A stretch of 64,000 nucleotides of DNA from Glossina fuscipes (taxonomy: Eukaryota > Arthropoda > Insecta > Diptera > Glossinidae), in assembly GCF_014805625.2 (NCBI RefSeq), contig NW_023998415.1:24968727-25032726 (forward strand). The letters are read 5' to 3'. Under the pieces are notes generated by a model that saw nothing but the letters and a program-made list of their open reading frames with translations, made no database searches and was not told the origin of the DNA. This document shows positions 25,101-37,125 of this stretch, piece after piece. Each line of letters begins with the position of its first letter. Position 1 is the stretch's first letter. Position numbers and translations under genes: made by a program.

Positions 25101-28100
25101 GGGAAACTGTCGTATATTTCTTCATGACGCTATTCTCCATAAGCGCGCTGCCACGAAACAAACTAAAGCAGCCAGGGCTACATAATACGCAACCGATTAC
25201 ATGTTCAGTCGCTTTTTGCAACCAATGACCAATGGCATATTCAAAAATCTGATACCATACCATCGGTCCACGACCAACGGGATGAATACGGCCGCAAGCA
25301 GCACCCAGTTCATCAATAGCTTTCATGCGATCTATCAACAATTGGACAGCTTGGGGTTGAAAATCAATATCGCCATCTAAAGCCAATAAAAATGTATTCT
25401 CCGCTATGACTGCCTTACGCTTCGCCGACACGTTTTCCAGTTCCATAATACGAAATCCGAGCAAATAGTACATGTACATGACTTGCGACCAACGTTTTTT
25501 GTGGCGAATTTTATCCTTATTCTTCAGATGGGCAATCATTTTCGAACGTCCCGGCAGTGTCCACACCAAGCGTCCCCCATAAGGTGTCTCGATTTTAACG
25601 GGCGACTTAATTTTTATTTGCACACCGTACACTTCGAAGGCCGCCTTTTCAATGCTAGTAATCAATAGCTTAACGTATTCATTTAATGGCGGATTTTTTG
25701 CATTCTCCATGCACTTCTCATCCAAAACGAACGCATCATCAAAGAAAATATTCGCTATGCAAGCATTTGTTTGAAAACAATGCGATAAAGCAGAAAATAC
25801 AAAAAAAAAAAAAAAAACCTTAAGTTTACAACTAGTTTTTAGTATGAAACTATTACATAATAATAATGACTTCTTACCACTAAGCAACAGTACACTGAAT
25901 AAAGTGTTATTTGATGTCTTCGTTTAAAAATCTTTCTAACTTCAAGTGAAAATCACTTTTCTGACTGCTCACTACTACTAAAGCTCAAAAGTTGAATAGG
26001 TCTACATATAAAATTTCATTACATAATTCTAATGAACTGTAAAGAGAGTTGAAAGAGTTGAACGAAAAGGTATTAACACATACACACATAAGACGCCTTC
26101 ATAAATTGGTGCCTCTTTTGTATCCGTAGTAGTGTTCTTATCATAGAATAATCTGTTCGCACTTCATAAGTAACCCCATTAAGTTACGCAATTAAAGGCA
26201 TACATGCCTACTTAAAGTAATAACATAAACGCAGTTTGCAACCACAGCGGACACACTCGGCAACGAACAGTACAAGGGTCATATTGTCACAAATAATTTG
26301 CAATTTTAACAGTGATGACAGGTAGATCAGCGAAAGAAGTATAATAAAAAAATAAAAAAAATTAAAAAATAGTAAATGTAAGAAAAGGGGGGAAAAACAA
26401 GAAAACGAAAATTATTTCTTATAAGCCAGAAAACAGAGAATAAAATACGTTCGAGATGTTCTGGGCTTTTTTCACAATTCTCTGCTTATTTTTACTTTTC
26501 TTTTTCTTTTCCTTTTGTTCTCACTGACAACATTATGTTCCATTATTGTCCTGTTGAAAAGGATTTACGAGCAAACCTCCACAGAACCGTAAGAGACGGC
26601 CGCTTGCTGAAGAATTGCATTAAAAACAAACAATAAAATAACAAATGAATATGGTTCCTTAAATTGGAATCCATATTACACGGACATATGATACGGTTTA
26701 CATCATACTTTACGTGAAGAATAAAATAAATTAAGCAGAAAATTCGGCAAATTTACACCGAACAATTAATGCTCCCTATTCATATGTATATAGGTGGCGA
26801 GATATGATAATGTACATGTCTATAGTCCTTGATTCCCCCCGGGGAATCCCTGGAAGTTTCTCTATTCCTGGCAATCTATGAGAATCAGAGAAAAAAAAAA
26901 AAAAAAAACAGTACAGCCTTAGGTGCGTGCATAGCTTTCTTGTTCAGTTCAAGATATGTTGTGTTCTACAAAAAAAACTATCGCTAACTGGGCAAAGATG
27001 TGCGTGCACTGCATTATTTAAAGTATTAATTAAAACATCGACTTTCCTAAATACCGCATTTCATTTATGTTCGCCGACCAATTGTGTAAACTCGAACAGG
27101 TCGTAATACGTAGTTTCAGTATAAGGTCGCAAAATAACTTACTTTCGAGTTCGTAATATTCATCATCCGCTTTTCCACTGTTTATGTAAATTTTTGCCAT
27201 ACGTCTTGCACATTGATCCTCGTCGAGTCGCACAATTGATTTTAAAAATTCCATCATTTCATCTTGAGTTTCATGCCACATGGTAGCACAAATAATCAGT
27301 TGAGGTATTTTATCCGTTTCGAGGATATCTGTTGTCCTATTTCCGTTCGGTGAAGGCGATTCGCTCTGTAGATGCAAAACTGTTTATACATAACAATTTA
27401 CAAGTGAAATATTTCATTACTCTGTGAAGGATGGGTGAAACGCAGGCAACAACGGCTCGACATTGCGCTGAGTGATGACTCAACTTGTTAAACCATTAGT
27501 GGTTGTTAGTCATTTTGTGTATGTGTGTGTATCGGTGTGTAATGAAGTGCAATAATATTTAAAAGGGTTGGTGGACTGTCCGCTGTATATAAATGCAAAT
27601 AATTTTTTTCGATTCTTCCTTCCCCCACCCCCACCTCCTAACATAAATGCATGAACTTATTAAATTATTGACTTTATACGAAACTCTTGATTGATTTCAT
27701 TGCCAGTTATTATAGCGTAAAAAGTGTCATGCAACCGTCGAGAATGTATATTAAGATCTGTGACGCAATACGCGCCTTCCACTCAGACAACAATTTGTAA
27801 GGCTTTGCTCTTAGGTGTGGTAATATTACTGAGATCGATCGATGGATTACGACCGGTATTTATAATGGGTTTGTTTTTTTTTTTTTTTTTTTTTTTTTTC
27901 TTTTCTTTAATATCACCCCAATTAGTCAGGAGTTGTTGACTCGTCGCGTAAGACGTTGACAATCAGAAAGAAGTGACGAACTGGACAACCAAGCAACCAA
28001 GCGATAAGCGTTGCCCGAAAGCATTACCGAAAGATCGCTTATAACTTCAATATCAATTAGTTACATGCTTGCAGAGAGTTTGCATTCGTTTCCCGCTAAA

Positions 28101-31100
28101 GATTCATTCATAGGCGCAAAATATTGAAAAGAGAAACCAAAGTCGAATTTGATGACTTCATTTGCCTTCACTCGAATTCTATTCAATGCGAGTGTGTTTT
28201 GTGTATTGATTGCTTGTTTTCTTTGTATTCGTCCTTCGACAGACATTCATCATTTTGCTGTTATTCAAATCTACTTACTTTTATTGATAAATAGTCCTCG
28301 TTCCAATCAGCTATGCGTCGATTCATTGTAATACATTGTTCAATGAAAAAGCCACTGTACCACGGACATATGAACAGCTTTTCGGTGGGTAGATTTTTAT
28401 CATTTTTCGGATTCCAAATATGTTTCGTTACCCACAATTGTGACAACCACCACAGTATCCATAGCCATATATAGTCTTTAGTAAATGCATTCCCCCCCAA
28501 TCGCCACCACTGCAAAGTTTGGCCAGCATAATCGTCATTATCATCATCTAATACCGGTCCTCTAAATGACAAATAATTCGGCAAGTAGTCATTAAATGAG
28601 CAAACGTCCGTCTCACGCAACCATATCAGTATGACAATCGTAGCCGCAGACAGTGGTGTAGCGAGGCTGATTGGCAGAGCAAAGCTGAATTCTTGTATTT
28701 TAATTTTGCAGGCAAACTTGCCGAATATGTAGCACAAATATGAAGATAACACTTGCGACAGCAACAAACTGACCACAACGTTCGGATTTGATTGTACGAT
28801 GAATTGCTGATAATTATGATTATGATGATAATGATTATGATGATGATAATTGTATTGAATTGTTGATAATTCTGTCGTCAATAAATGCGCACTCGGCGAA
28901 ATTAAGCCAGATGAGAATGTTGATAACGACGGTGGTTGCGATAAATTATGTGAATCAATAGTGCCAAATGAAATCTATGAAATTTAACTCAACATCATCA
29001 ATAACCGAGATATGAAATTTAATCAATATTATGACTTATATTGTGTTTATGAAATGTCAAGAAAAATGCGTATCGATGATTATGATTATGGCTAAAGAGG
29101 AAGAAATTCTTCCTTTATCTGCTTATAAATAATGCATCAACTGCATATGCATATTATATGTATGTATGTATGTGTGTATGTATGTATGTATCATCTTAAC
29201 ATTCTTTAGCATTCATATTTAATACTTATATTAAATGCCTTAAACTATTCGCTTTGTTTTTTGTCGCACACTTTCTGAACGCAATATACACCCACCTCGT
29301 TCTCTTTCTTGCCTTCTTCGCTCTTATGTTTGCGTAGCCCTTTCATTTTCGAAAAGTTTTTTTACTTTTAGTTATAACTTTCGCAAAAAATCTTGTTTCT
29401 GCCTGGTGCTCTACGAAATGCTCAACCATAAAATACCTTTAGCGATACGTTTTAAATTCAAATCAATTGTTTATAGATTTCCCGATAACGATGTCCCTAC
29501 GATATTATAGATACGATTAATACCCATATGTAGCTTTAAGGTTAGCCAATTTATGCGGTTAGCTGGTAAGAAAATCTTTTTCAAATACTTTAAATATTAC
29601 GACGCGTTATAAACAAACGCGCCTCCCACCTGGCACCTGGCACCTGGCACGAGCGTACAGGCAGCCTGGCGTGTAGCAAATGTAACTTGTTAGGAAAATG
29701 AATTTCAATGCCACATAAGGTCACGTTAATTATTACTTACATATGAAGTGGCAGTCGAGAAGCCTTAAAATGAAAGATAAACACATCCCCACGCAATGAT
29801 ATGGAAAAAAATGAAAAAAATTTTTCTTTGGAATTTCAATTAATCGTTGATGAGTTTTGCTAACAGACCACAATATTGAAGCTTTAACGAGAAGCAGAGC
29901 AGACTATTAACCTACAAACGATAATGTTCACCTTGTATAAACCTTCAGTAAAACATTCGAACAATCTCATAAATATTTGTCGGAATACAAGTAAGTAATC
30001 ACTTCGCAATGACTGGCTTCTCTATCTAACAACTGAAAGAAGTTGACCTGAATAACCTGAGCATAGGGTTGAGAAAGTTTCATTGTAAACTGAATATGTT
30101 TTTTTTTTTTTTTCTTTTTTTTTTTGGTATGTTTTTAACCCTTAACTCTTATTTTACCTTTTTAATTACAATGTCATGAGGTTTCCATGCTTGTGTAAAC
30201 TTTGTGAGGTACTCTTCCATTGGTTGACCAGTCAATGCGAATGCCGTCAATGTAAACACCAGAATTTTTACCGGCGACAAATATAAGTATGTGTGATAAC
30301 GGGACTTAGTGCGACGTACCAACTTAATTAAATTGACTGAAATTGAATAAAAAGCACATGATAACGACTTGATGATATTCCGTTTATGCCGAAAAAAAAA
30401 AATAAATAAATAGAAGTAACTCACTCTCATGCATATGTACGAATGCGCATTTACTTACCTATGCTGGAATATGAATTGATGTAATTCTCCCACCAACGAA
30501 ACGATATTAATATCAAGGGCACCACTAATATTTGCATTGCCATTGACTCGTTAATTACGGGCCACACCACAAATGTGCTGGCCTGTGCTATTAAAGCGAA
30601 AAGGCTAATTGAATAAACGGCTATAGATTTGCCCCGAATTTTGGTTCCCATTAAAATATCTATAAGAAGACAACACGCATTAAATACTCGCCGGATAGAC
30701 ATTGAAGCACAGAAGCATAAATAACATAACTAAGCTAGCGCATCGATAAATGGACAAAAACTTTAAACGGAAAATGCAACGTTAGTGCACTGCACTGTAC
30801 TGCTAACTATAGATCGGATTGTTGTAATCCTGAATAACTAACTAAAAGCGCAAATAATTAAAAGGACTTATCACAAAACAGTACTCCTTTGAATAAACTC
30901 GAGCGATTTGAAGAAAATAACTGCTACCTTTAGACCATCGACTAAGTTAACACCGATCCGTAGCAACTAGATCATCGATGCCATTATCGATTCTTAACAA
31001 AACAGTGGATGAAGATCCACTAATCACTTTTATCAAAAGTGATTATGATAGCAATTCAGGGTTCAATTCTTCTTTAGGTTACTGAGCCTAAAACGAGTAC

Positions 31101-34100
31101 GCGAATGGGTAGATTAGAGACCTAGCAGATATACTGATTAGATAACATAACATAGCATTAACGGACGATTGGATTTTATATATAGGAGCACGCTGTCTAA
31201 ACAAAACAGGCTATGTAAAGTACGAATGCGGGAATCCTTAAAGAGCATTAATAAATCAATGGGCAGATATATAAAATAAATTCGTATTCTTATTAGAAAA
31301 ACACATTGACGTTCGAGTAATAAGATATATAAAGGTATGCCTAATATGGTTGATATTTGGGGTTCGCATGAATCCCCATTTTTGTTGTTTCAACTCGATG
31401 AGATCAACTTACTCAATACAGATGGTATAAAGCATACGCCGTTACAGAGAAATAGAGCTCGAATTGAATCGATGCGCGGGAAAACGTAAAATATGAGCAC
31501 TGACAAGCCGGCCACATGCAACAGTTCAAATGCAATAACCTTAAAAGAATAGAAAATGAAAATAAAGCAAATTTTTTATGTTAACGAAGTAAAAATTTCG
31601 GATCGCAATTAATTACCAAAACTACTTCGAGCCATGTTGGCGATTTGACGTCTTTAAATACGCAGATACGTAACGAACGGAAAAAAGTAAATACTTCTGG
31701 TGCCGCAAATGAAAATATCAAAGCCCAAATCCAAGTGATTCGTTCAACCGTCGGTAGATTTGCTTCAAAATTTTCATTTGGTTCTAAATGATAGATGAAA
31801 TGAATTTTCATAAAATTACGAAACTATTTACTGAAAGTAAAACTTGAGAATATTAATTCACCAATTGTCCCGCCGATAAAAATCAGAAATTCCAAGGAAT
31901 ATAGCGGGATCAAAAAATAGCTTAAATACTTTTAATTTGAAATGAAAACAAATCTTGACCGAATCTTTTATACCCATTATGGTGACCTTAATAAAGACTA
32001 AAAAAAAAAAAAAGAGCACTAAATTTTCATACTCTCAAATATTGGATGGGCGGGACTGATTTTTTCTATTTGCAGAACAAAAGCAGAAATTTATACAGTG
32101 TACGCGTTGTACGGTACGAATAAAAAGCGGAAAAACACGGAAAGCAAAGGTGTTCACAGTTTTTGGTGCATGCACGTGTGGGCGCAGAGGCCAGCTTCAA
32201 AAACCCCCAAAGTATACAAATTCTTGCACCTGAGCATGCCCGTCGATTTACTCGTCCATCTGTTCGCCTGCGCAGTTGTGTAGTATCTGTGATAAACATA
32301 TCGCCTACAAACTGGCAAATAAATTTGCATTTGAAAATGACCCAAACGAAGTCATCTACAACGCCCACACGCCTATGCACAAAAGCAGTAAACATTTTTT
32401 TGTAAACCATTTAGCCTATCTGCCTGTCTGTCTGTCCGTTTGGCTGGTATCTGCCCATGCGTTTTTGTTTTCAAGCTGCATTTTGCAATCGTTGAGATAT
32501 TTTGCGGCACAGACGTCATAGACGAGATTTGGTACTACCTGGACGTACTTTGGCCCAAGGACGAAATCTATTGAAAATGGTTTGGGTCGGTCCACTTTGT
32601 CGACCACTTCCTATATAATGCCGTATTCAGAAAAGTCTTTATATGGGGAGAAATTGCAATTTTGAAAATTTCTCGGCAAAAGTGGCCAAGTGGTCCTATT
32701 TCGGCATTCTGAATGGATGTGAAAAGTTTGGACAAGTTGCGGCACTCTTTTGAGTCTGCTCTCACCCAACCGTCCTCACGGAAATTGAATCTTTATGTGG
32801 TACGGAATTTCCAATATTTCATGGCCCGTAATAGTAAATTCAAAAAGAAATCTTACCAAATTTGGACAAGATACCTCTATTGTTTGGCTATCACCGCATA
32901 TAAAGATTCTCACGAAACGTTAACCCTTTTATTCCAAAAAAGCCTAATATTTAAATTTTTTGGTATCAAAATTTGTTTATGATAATAATTAAAAAAAAAA
33001 AAATTAAAATTGTACCTAATTGGAAGTACATGGGTCTATTTCTTGGCTCTACTCCGTATAAGATGTACCATGAATAGGAAGTCCGTCGGGAAAAGAATTA
33101 ATTTTTGATAATCTATGATGCGTTTCAGCAAAAAAATTAATGGTAGTGAATGTGGATCAGATAGGTATATTTATAGGCGCTATTACGAAACCCAATCTCC
33201 TATTTGGATAGAAAATTTAGCCTTGTGTGAAAATAATGTGCACCTTTTGGAGTATTATTACCAAAACAAGTGAATAACTTTATTGGGCGAGGTGGTGTAG
33301 GGTATGTAATAGACGGCGTTGTCCAACTATAATATTCTTACTTGTTTTTTGAATGACCTTAACCGAAAAGAGTGCATGACAGCAGAGTTTTCACTCGTTA
33401 GCTTTACTCATTTAAGATAAAATTATTAAGAAAGCTATCAGAAGGTGAATCAGGAGCCGGCGCAGGAACGAACTCTTTTTCACTTTTCAATATTATTTCC
33501 TAGGAAATGGTTTTTCCATTTTATTAAAAAGTTACACACAGCACACATACGTACATGCAAGACGTTTGCTTTCGCACGTGACTTATTTTCGTTTCTTTAC
33601 AGAGACTTGCGTCCTTTGGAAGGTTTTATTCGATTTCCTTAATTTCTGATCTTATGCATATAACAATTCCTTTCGTACGTGCGACAGTTCTGCGACAATA
33701 ATTTTTGCTCTCCACAGACCTGTAGATTGCTAGGCAGACCAAATGCCAGAAACTTAATAGCTGGAACTGAATTTGGAATTTGCAAATAAATTTGCTTCAA
33801 AAATTAAAAAAAGAAAAAAAAAAAAATTACGATTCACGACAAAAAACAAAACCTAATAGTCGTTTCCATTAAGCCGGGCCGAATAACAAAAGATCAAATG
33901 ATATGAAAGTGTATTCCATGTGTGCGTATTCAGTGTATACAGGCGCTAATCATCGAGCATTTTCGATATTCATTTCAAGGTTTCATTGCTTCACAAGCAA
34001 AAAAGAGGACAGAGTTTCCGGTGCCGTACTGTGGTTGGCGATAAAAATCGGGTCTCCTACGCGAATCGCAAGCGCAAAAAGTTGTGGGTTAGTCCAGGAG

Positions 34101-36245
34101 AGCCATCCACATCGACACCGAAACGGTACATTGATGGCCATAACATTTTGCTATGCGTATAGTGGGATCAGCAAGGTTTAGTGTGTTACGAGTTGCTGAA
34201 ATCGAATGAAATTGTTCCTGCAGATGTGTACCGACTGTTGCAAAATACACCAAAAGCAATAACGACTGAAATGACTACCAGCACACGAATTAACTCAAAA
34301 TATCGTTTTGGCCACTTATTGCAAGTGTTCTCAAGGATACACTATTGTAGCTCGACTAGGAAGTTCTGCCACACCCGATGAACTCACCAGAATATCACTT
34401 GTTCACATCGATGCAGTATGGCATGGCTGGCACGCAGCTACCCGAAGTTGAAGAAGCACAAAAATCGGATCGATGATTGGATCGCTGCCAAGCACGGATT
34501 ACCAGAATTTGTAGACAATTTTTCTCAATAAATGCTTTTCTCAAGCGAAGAAATGATCAAAACTAATGCAAGCACCTATTAGATGCATATATTATGCGTA
34601 CTTACATATAATAATAAATTGTTTTTATGCAGTAGCGTTCGTCCTTGTCCCAGAGAGAAGAACACATTAATTTTACTAAATTTTCTCGAACAACAGAAGT
34701 GCATAGGCAAACACGTTTAAATCGAATCAGAAAATGATTCTGAATCCATCAATATATTACATATATCCGCACAAACCTAATAAACCCTATATACAAAGTA
34801 GTGCAGGATATAATGATGCATGCAATGAGAAGAATTATATTTGATATCTCATCAACATATTCATCAACTATATAAACGAAAACAAACTATTTGCATATGC
34901 TTGCGCATATATAGTGCATATAGAGCTCACGCATTGACTATATATATGCCCGCATTTCTTTAATACAGCGAAAGCCAAATAAACTCTTCATTTGGAAAGC
35001 AACTACTGCTTATGCTTGTATGTAGTGTGTGTATGCTGCATGTATTTCTTTAAGAAAACAAAAAACAAGCTTTCGAGCTCATAGCATATGGTAACTAAAT
35101 TATGCACAAATCATTCAACAAAAAAAGAGATGATTAGAGAGGCGGCCGGCCATATTATAAATGGTCTGAGCAGATAATTTTTCGGAATATGACAAATAAT
35201 ACAAAAAGCCATTAAACTAATTGCATGTCTTCAAACAATGTTTACAAAATTGAATTTTGAAATTTGAAGGTATTTTTCTCGAAATCGGGTTTCTTAAGCA
35301 TGCTGGCGCGTTGTAGTTGCCATCTGATTACCTTGAAATTTTGATTGCAATCTTGAAATAAGGACTTCCACTATGTAACGTAGAAACTTTCGAATAAATG
35401 AATATTCGGTTTTTCGAAAAATGGTCATTCGTTTTTCGTTTCGGCATTGGAAGCCAAGGCGGAAGAAAGATAGTCTTTCGAGAGCCGCCAAGTGTCCGCG
35501 TTGTTTTTGAAAAATGCAGAAGGAAACGTCTTATGTATAACGAAAGTTTTCATTTACTTATGAAAATAACTCTATGCCTACAGGACTTAAGTCCTGTAAA
35601 TATTACCACTTAACGGATTCTGGATCAGTATAAACGTTCAATTAATTGTGTCTGTCTCTCGATTAAGAAAAATAGTTAGGAAAGAGCGCTCGGGAACACT
35701 CAGAAAGTCTCTCTTTTAAGACAAATAATTACATATAGATCTACTTGGAGATCTAGTCAAAGACATACTCCTTTTACTTCTCGTTAAAATCTCTTCAATC
35801 AGTTATCTTACTATGTTACCGTTATTTCATAATTAGAAACAATAGAACAATTGGAAACACGAACCAATAGTTTGACAATATGTTACATTATCTCTCAAAC
35901 TGATCTGAGCCGCCATGAAGATGAACGAAACTTTTGATATAACTGCTGTGCCCAGCATAACCACAAAGACGAACAAATATGTTAAAGTTTTAAATATTTT
36001 AAGTACAACACCAAGTTTCGACCAATTGGCCGCCGAACCCGTAGCTCGCTTGGATGGTGGATCCTGAAAGGAATCCCATAGCGGCGGCCGTTCTCTATTC
36101 TTACTACAAAAAGAATAAAAATAAATTGATTTTTATAAAAATATTTTTCCATCAATATATTGACACTCAATATTATATTATTGAACACTGACCGATTTTT
36201 ATTAAAAATCTCGTCACTTAAATAATCATCGACGTTCATTGACAT
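22137..36245 (-). CDS. Chs2: Chitin synthase, gut/peritrophic-matrix class (CHS2), 14 coding exons
   Basis: A membrane glycosyltransferase (GT2) that polymerises UDP-GlcNAc into chitin. Coding exons, 5' to 3' on the minus strand: 36245-36193, 36103-35887, 31823-31617, 31539-31413, 30659-30459, 30336-30158, 28974-28279, 27365-27143, 25754-24673, 24593-24446, 24042-23894, 23655-23116, 22721-22445, 22315-22137. All junctions are GT-AG and join in frame to give 1425 residues, close to the family length. Residues 1-600 hold an N-terminal membrane region. CATMWHET begins the catalytic domain in exon 8. Exon 9 carries PYGGRLVWTLPG (about 692-703), DGDIDF (about 761-766), GEDRW (about 864-868) and QRRRW (about 902-906). 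SWGTR is at about 1084-1088 in exon 11, followed by the C-terminal membrane cluster. The long coiled coil that follows SWGTR in cuticular kkv/CHS1 is missing, which points to the CHS2 class. The first start is MSMNV; the next Met is two codons on, so either could be used. Odd points are a His/Asn/Tyr tract in exon 7 and an Asp run in exon 13. Confidence 0.93.
22798..22828. repeat. (ACCG)n microsatellite in a Chs2 intron
   Basis: Seven to eight perfect ACCG/GACC units. It lies in intron 12 of the chitin synthase, about 75 bases upstream (in transcript terms) of the exon 13 acceptor at 22722-22723. Confidence 0.9.
23843..23878. repeat. (TA)n microsatellite in a Chs2 intron
   Basis: Interrupted alternating TA sequence just inside intron 11 of the chitin synthase, next to the donor of exon 11. 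Confidence 0.85.
26831..26848. repeat. Short inverted repeat in a Chs2 intron
   Basis: GATTCCCC, a two-base gap, then GGGGAATC: perfect 8-base arms inside intron 8. It is an unusually GC-rich spot in an AT-rich intron. No function can be assigned. Confidence 0.5.
27874..27899. repeat. Poly(T) run in a Chs2 intron
   Basis: 26 consecutive T in intron 7. In the direction of Chs2 transcription this reads as poly(A). Confidence 0.85.
29157..29192. repeat. (TATG)n microsatellite in a Chs2 intron
   Basis: About nine TATG units with one TGTG variant, in intron 6. Confidence 0.9.
31021..31045. repeat. Perfect 11-base inverted repeat in a Chs2 intron
   Basis: TAATCACTTTT at 31021-31031 and its exact complement AAAAGTGATTA at 31035-31045 surround a three-base loop. 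It lies in intron 4 and would form a small hairpin in the RNA. Nothing ties it to a function. Confidence 0.6.
31955..33345 (+). repeat. Composite dispersed repeat in Chs2 intron 2
   Basis: The left part (31955-32210) matches the family B copy at 11190-11400. The middle (32210-32400) matches 63590-63730, at the right edge of the window, through ATACAAATTCTTG, CTGTGTAGTATC, TACAAA and TTGAAAATG...CCCAAAC. The right part (32500-33340) shares ordered blocks with the family E copies at 5540 and 43690, including GGTCGGTCCACTTTGTCGACC in the place of their GGACCATTTTTCCGGTC. It ends near GGGCGAGGTGGTGTAGGGTA. It lies antisense to the chitin synthase. Confidence 0.65.
34020..34540 (+). pseudogene. 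Dead mariner transposase, catalytic half
   Basis: In shifting frames the plus strand reads GDKNRVSYANRKRKK, then WVSPGEPSTSTPK, then WDQQGLVCYELLKSNEI, EVLPHP, YHLFTSMQYGMAGTQL, and finally KSD and DDWIA-like residues. The order matches the C-terminal half of a mariner transposase around its catalytic Asp residues. Several stops and frame shifts make it non-functional. The N-terminal DNA-binding half and clear terminal repeats are not visible. It lies in intron 2 of the chitin synthase, in the opposite orientation, so it is removed with the intron. Confidence 0.85.
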
Positions 36246-37125
36246 AGATAGATTTTATATAAGATATTCCGTGCGGCAATCGTACAATTTAAAGAGAAAC
36301 AAAAAAAAAATGTGAGAAGAACCCTGCTTCCTCGCTTTGCAAGACGAACGCTTCAACTGAATATAAAGTGAACGTAAATGAAAATTACATGCAGCATACA
36401 TGTTTTCCATTGCTTGTTGTTTACTGATAAAATCGATGGTAAGATAATAATAAACATATGAACTTGACAATACAAAAAAAAAAAAAAAAAAATCCATTGT
36501 GATGCACCGCTTCGCTCTCCGCTATAGTTTTTGAGGTATAACCAAAAAACCAACTTTTTATTCCTCTTGAGAAACAAAGGTGTTCTCAGTTTTCGCGGTG
36601 CTGTGAATGTATCCTCCAACCGATTTGACCCATTTTCAATACCAACCTCCGTGCAAGAACTTCCAATGTTTCAGTCAAACTTGGAGTCGATGACTTTATT
36701 TTTGCAACAATCATTATACAGACGGAGGGACGGACATGTCTATATCGATTTAGAATTTGATACCGATCAAGAATATATATATACTTTCTAGGGTCTGTGA
36801 TGCTTCCTTCCTTCTGGGCGTTGCAATCGGTTTGACAAACTAAATATACCCCTCGTCCTTCGGTGATGCATATAAAAGGATATAATACGATCTGTGCCGG
36901 CGTTTATAGGGATACAGGAAATAATTATATTAATATTGCTGCTTGTTCATTACAAAGCATAACAATACTTGGATACATGTCTCTACAATCAACGTAAAAA
37001 AAAAAACAAACATTTATTATAAACACAAAAAAAAAAAAAAAAAAATGAAAAAAATTGTACATTAACTCGTAAAACATATAAGTAATTACAACATATAAAC
37101 AGTGCAACTATGAAAACCAATCAAA
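36246..37125. other. Spacer between the SLC22 transporter and Chs2
   Basis: About 880 bases separate two genes read in the same direction. This must contain the 3' end of the transporter and the 5' region of the chitin synthase. Most of it is filled by the family A repeat copy at 36515-36870, together with A-rich tracts at 36475-36491 and 37027-37044. I see no conserved promoter element. Confidence 0.5.
36515..36870 (+). repeat. Dispersed repeat (family A) copy
   Basis: This matches the reverse complement of 63060-63430 over about 350 bases. In order it carries a form of CAACTTTTTATTCCTCTTGAG, a form of TTTTCAATACCAACC, TGCAAGAACTT, GACGGAGGGACGGACATG, ATCGATTTAGAATTTGAT, ATCAAGAATATATATA and GCTTCCTTCTGGGCG. 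Because the two copies are so alike, even their accidental translations resemble each other, which shows this is repeat sequence and not two genes. Confidence 0.8.

Noticed and set aside
29630..29655. Short CTGGCAC direct repeats as a possible binding-site array
   Set aside because: Only three copies of a 7-base unit within an intron; too little to support a regulatory call.
36531..36791. Frame of 86 codons with similarity to the frame at 63212-63424
   Set aside because: The similarity comes from the shared family A repeat DNA, not from a conserved protein.
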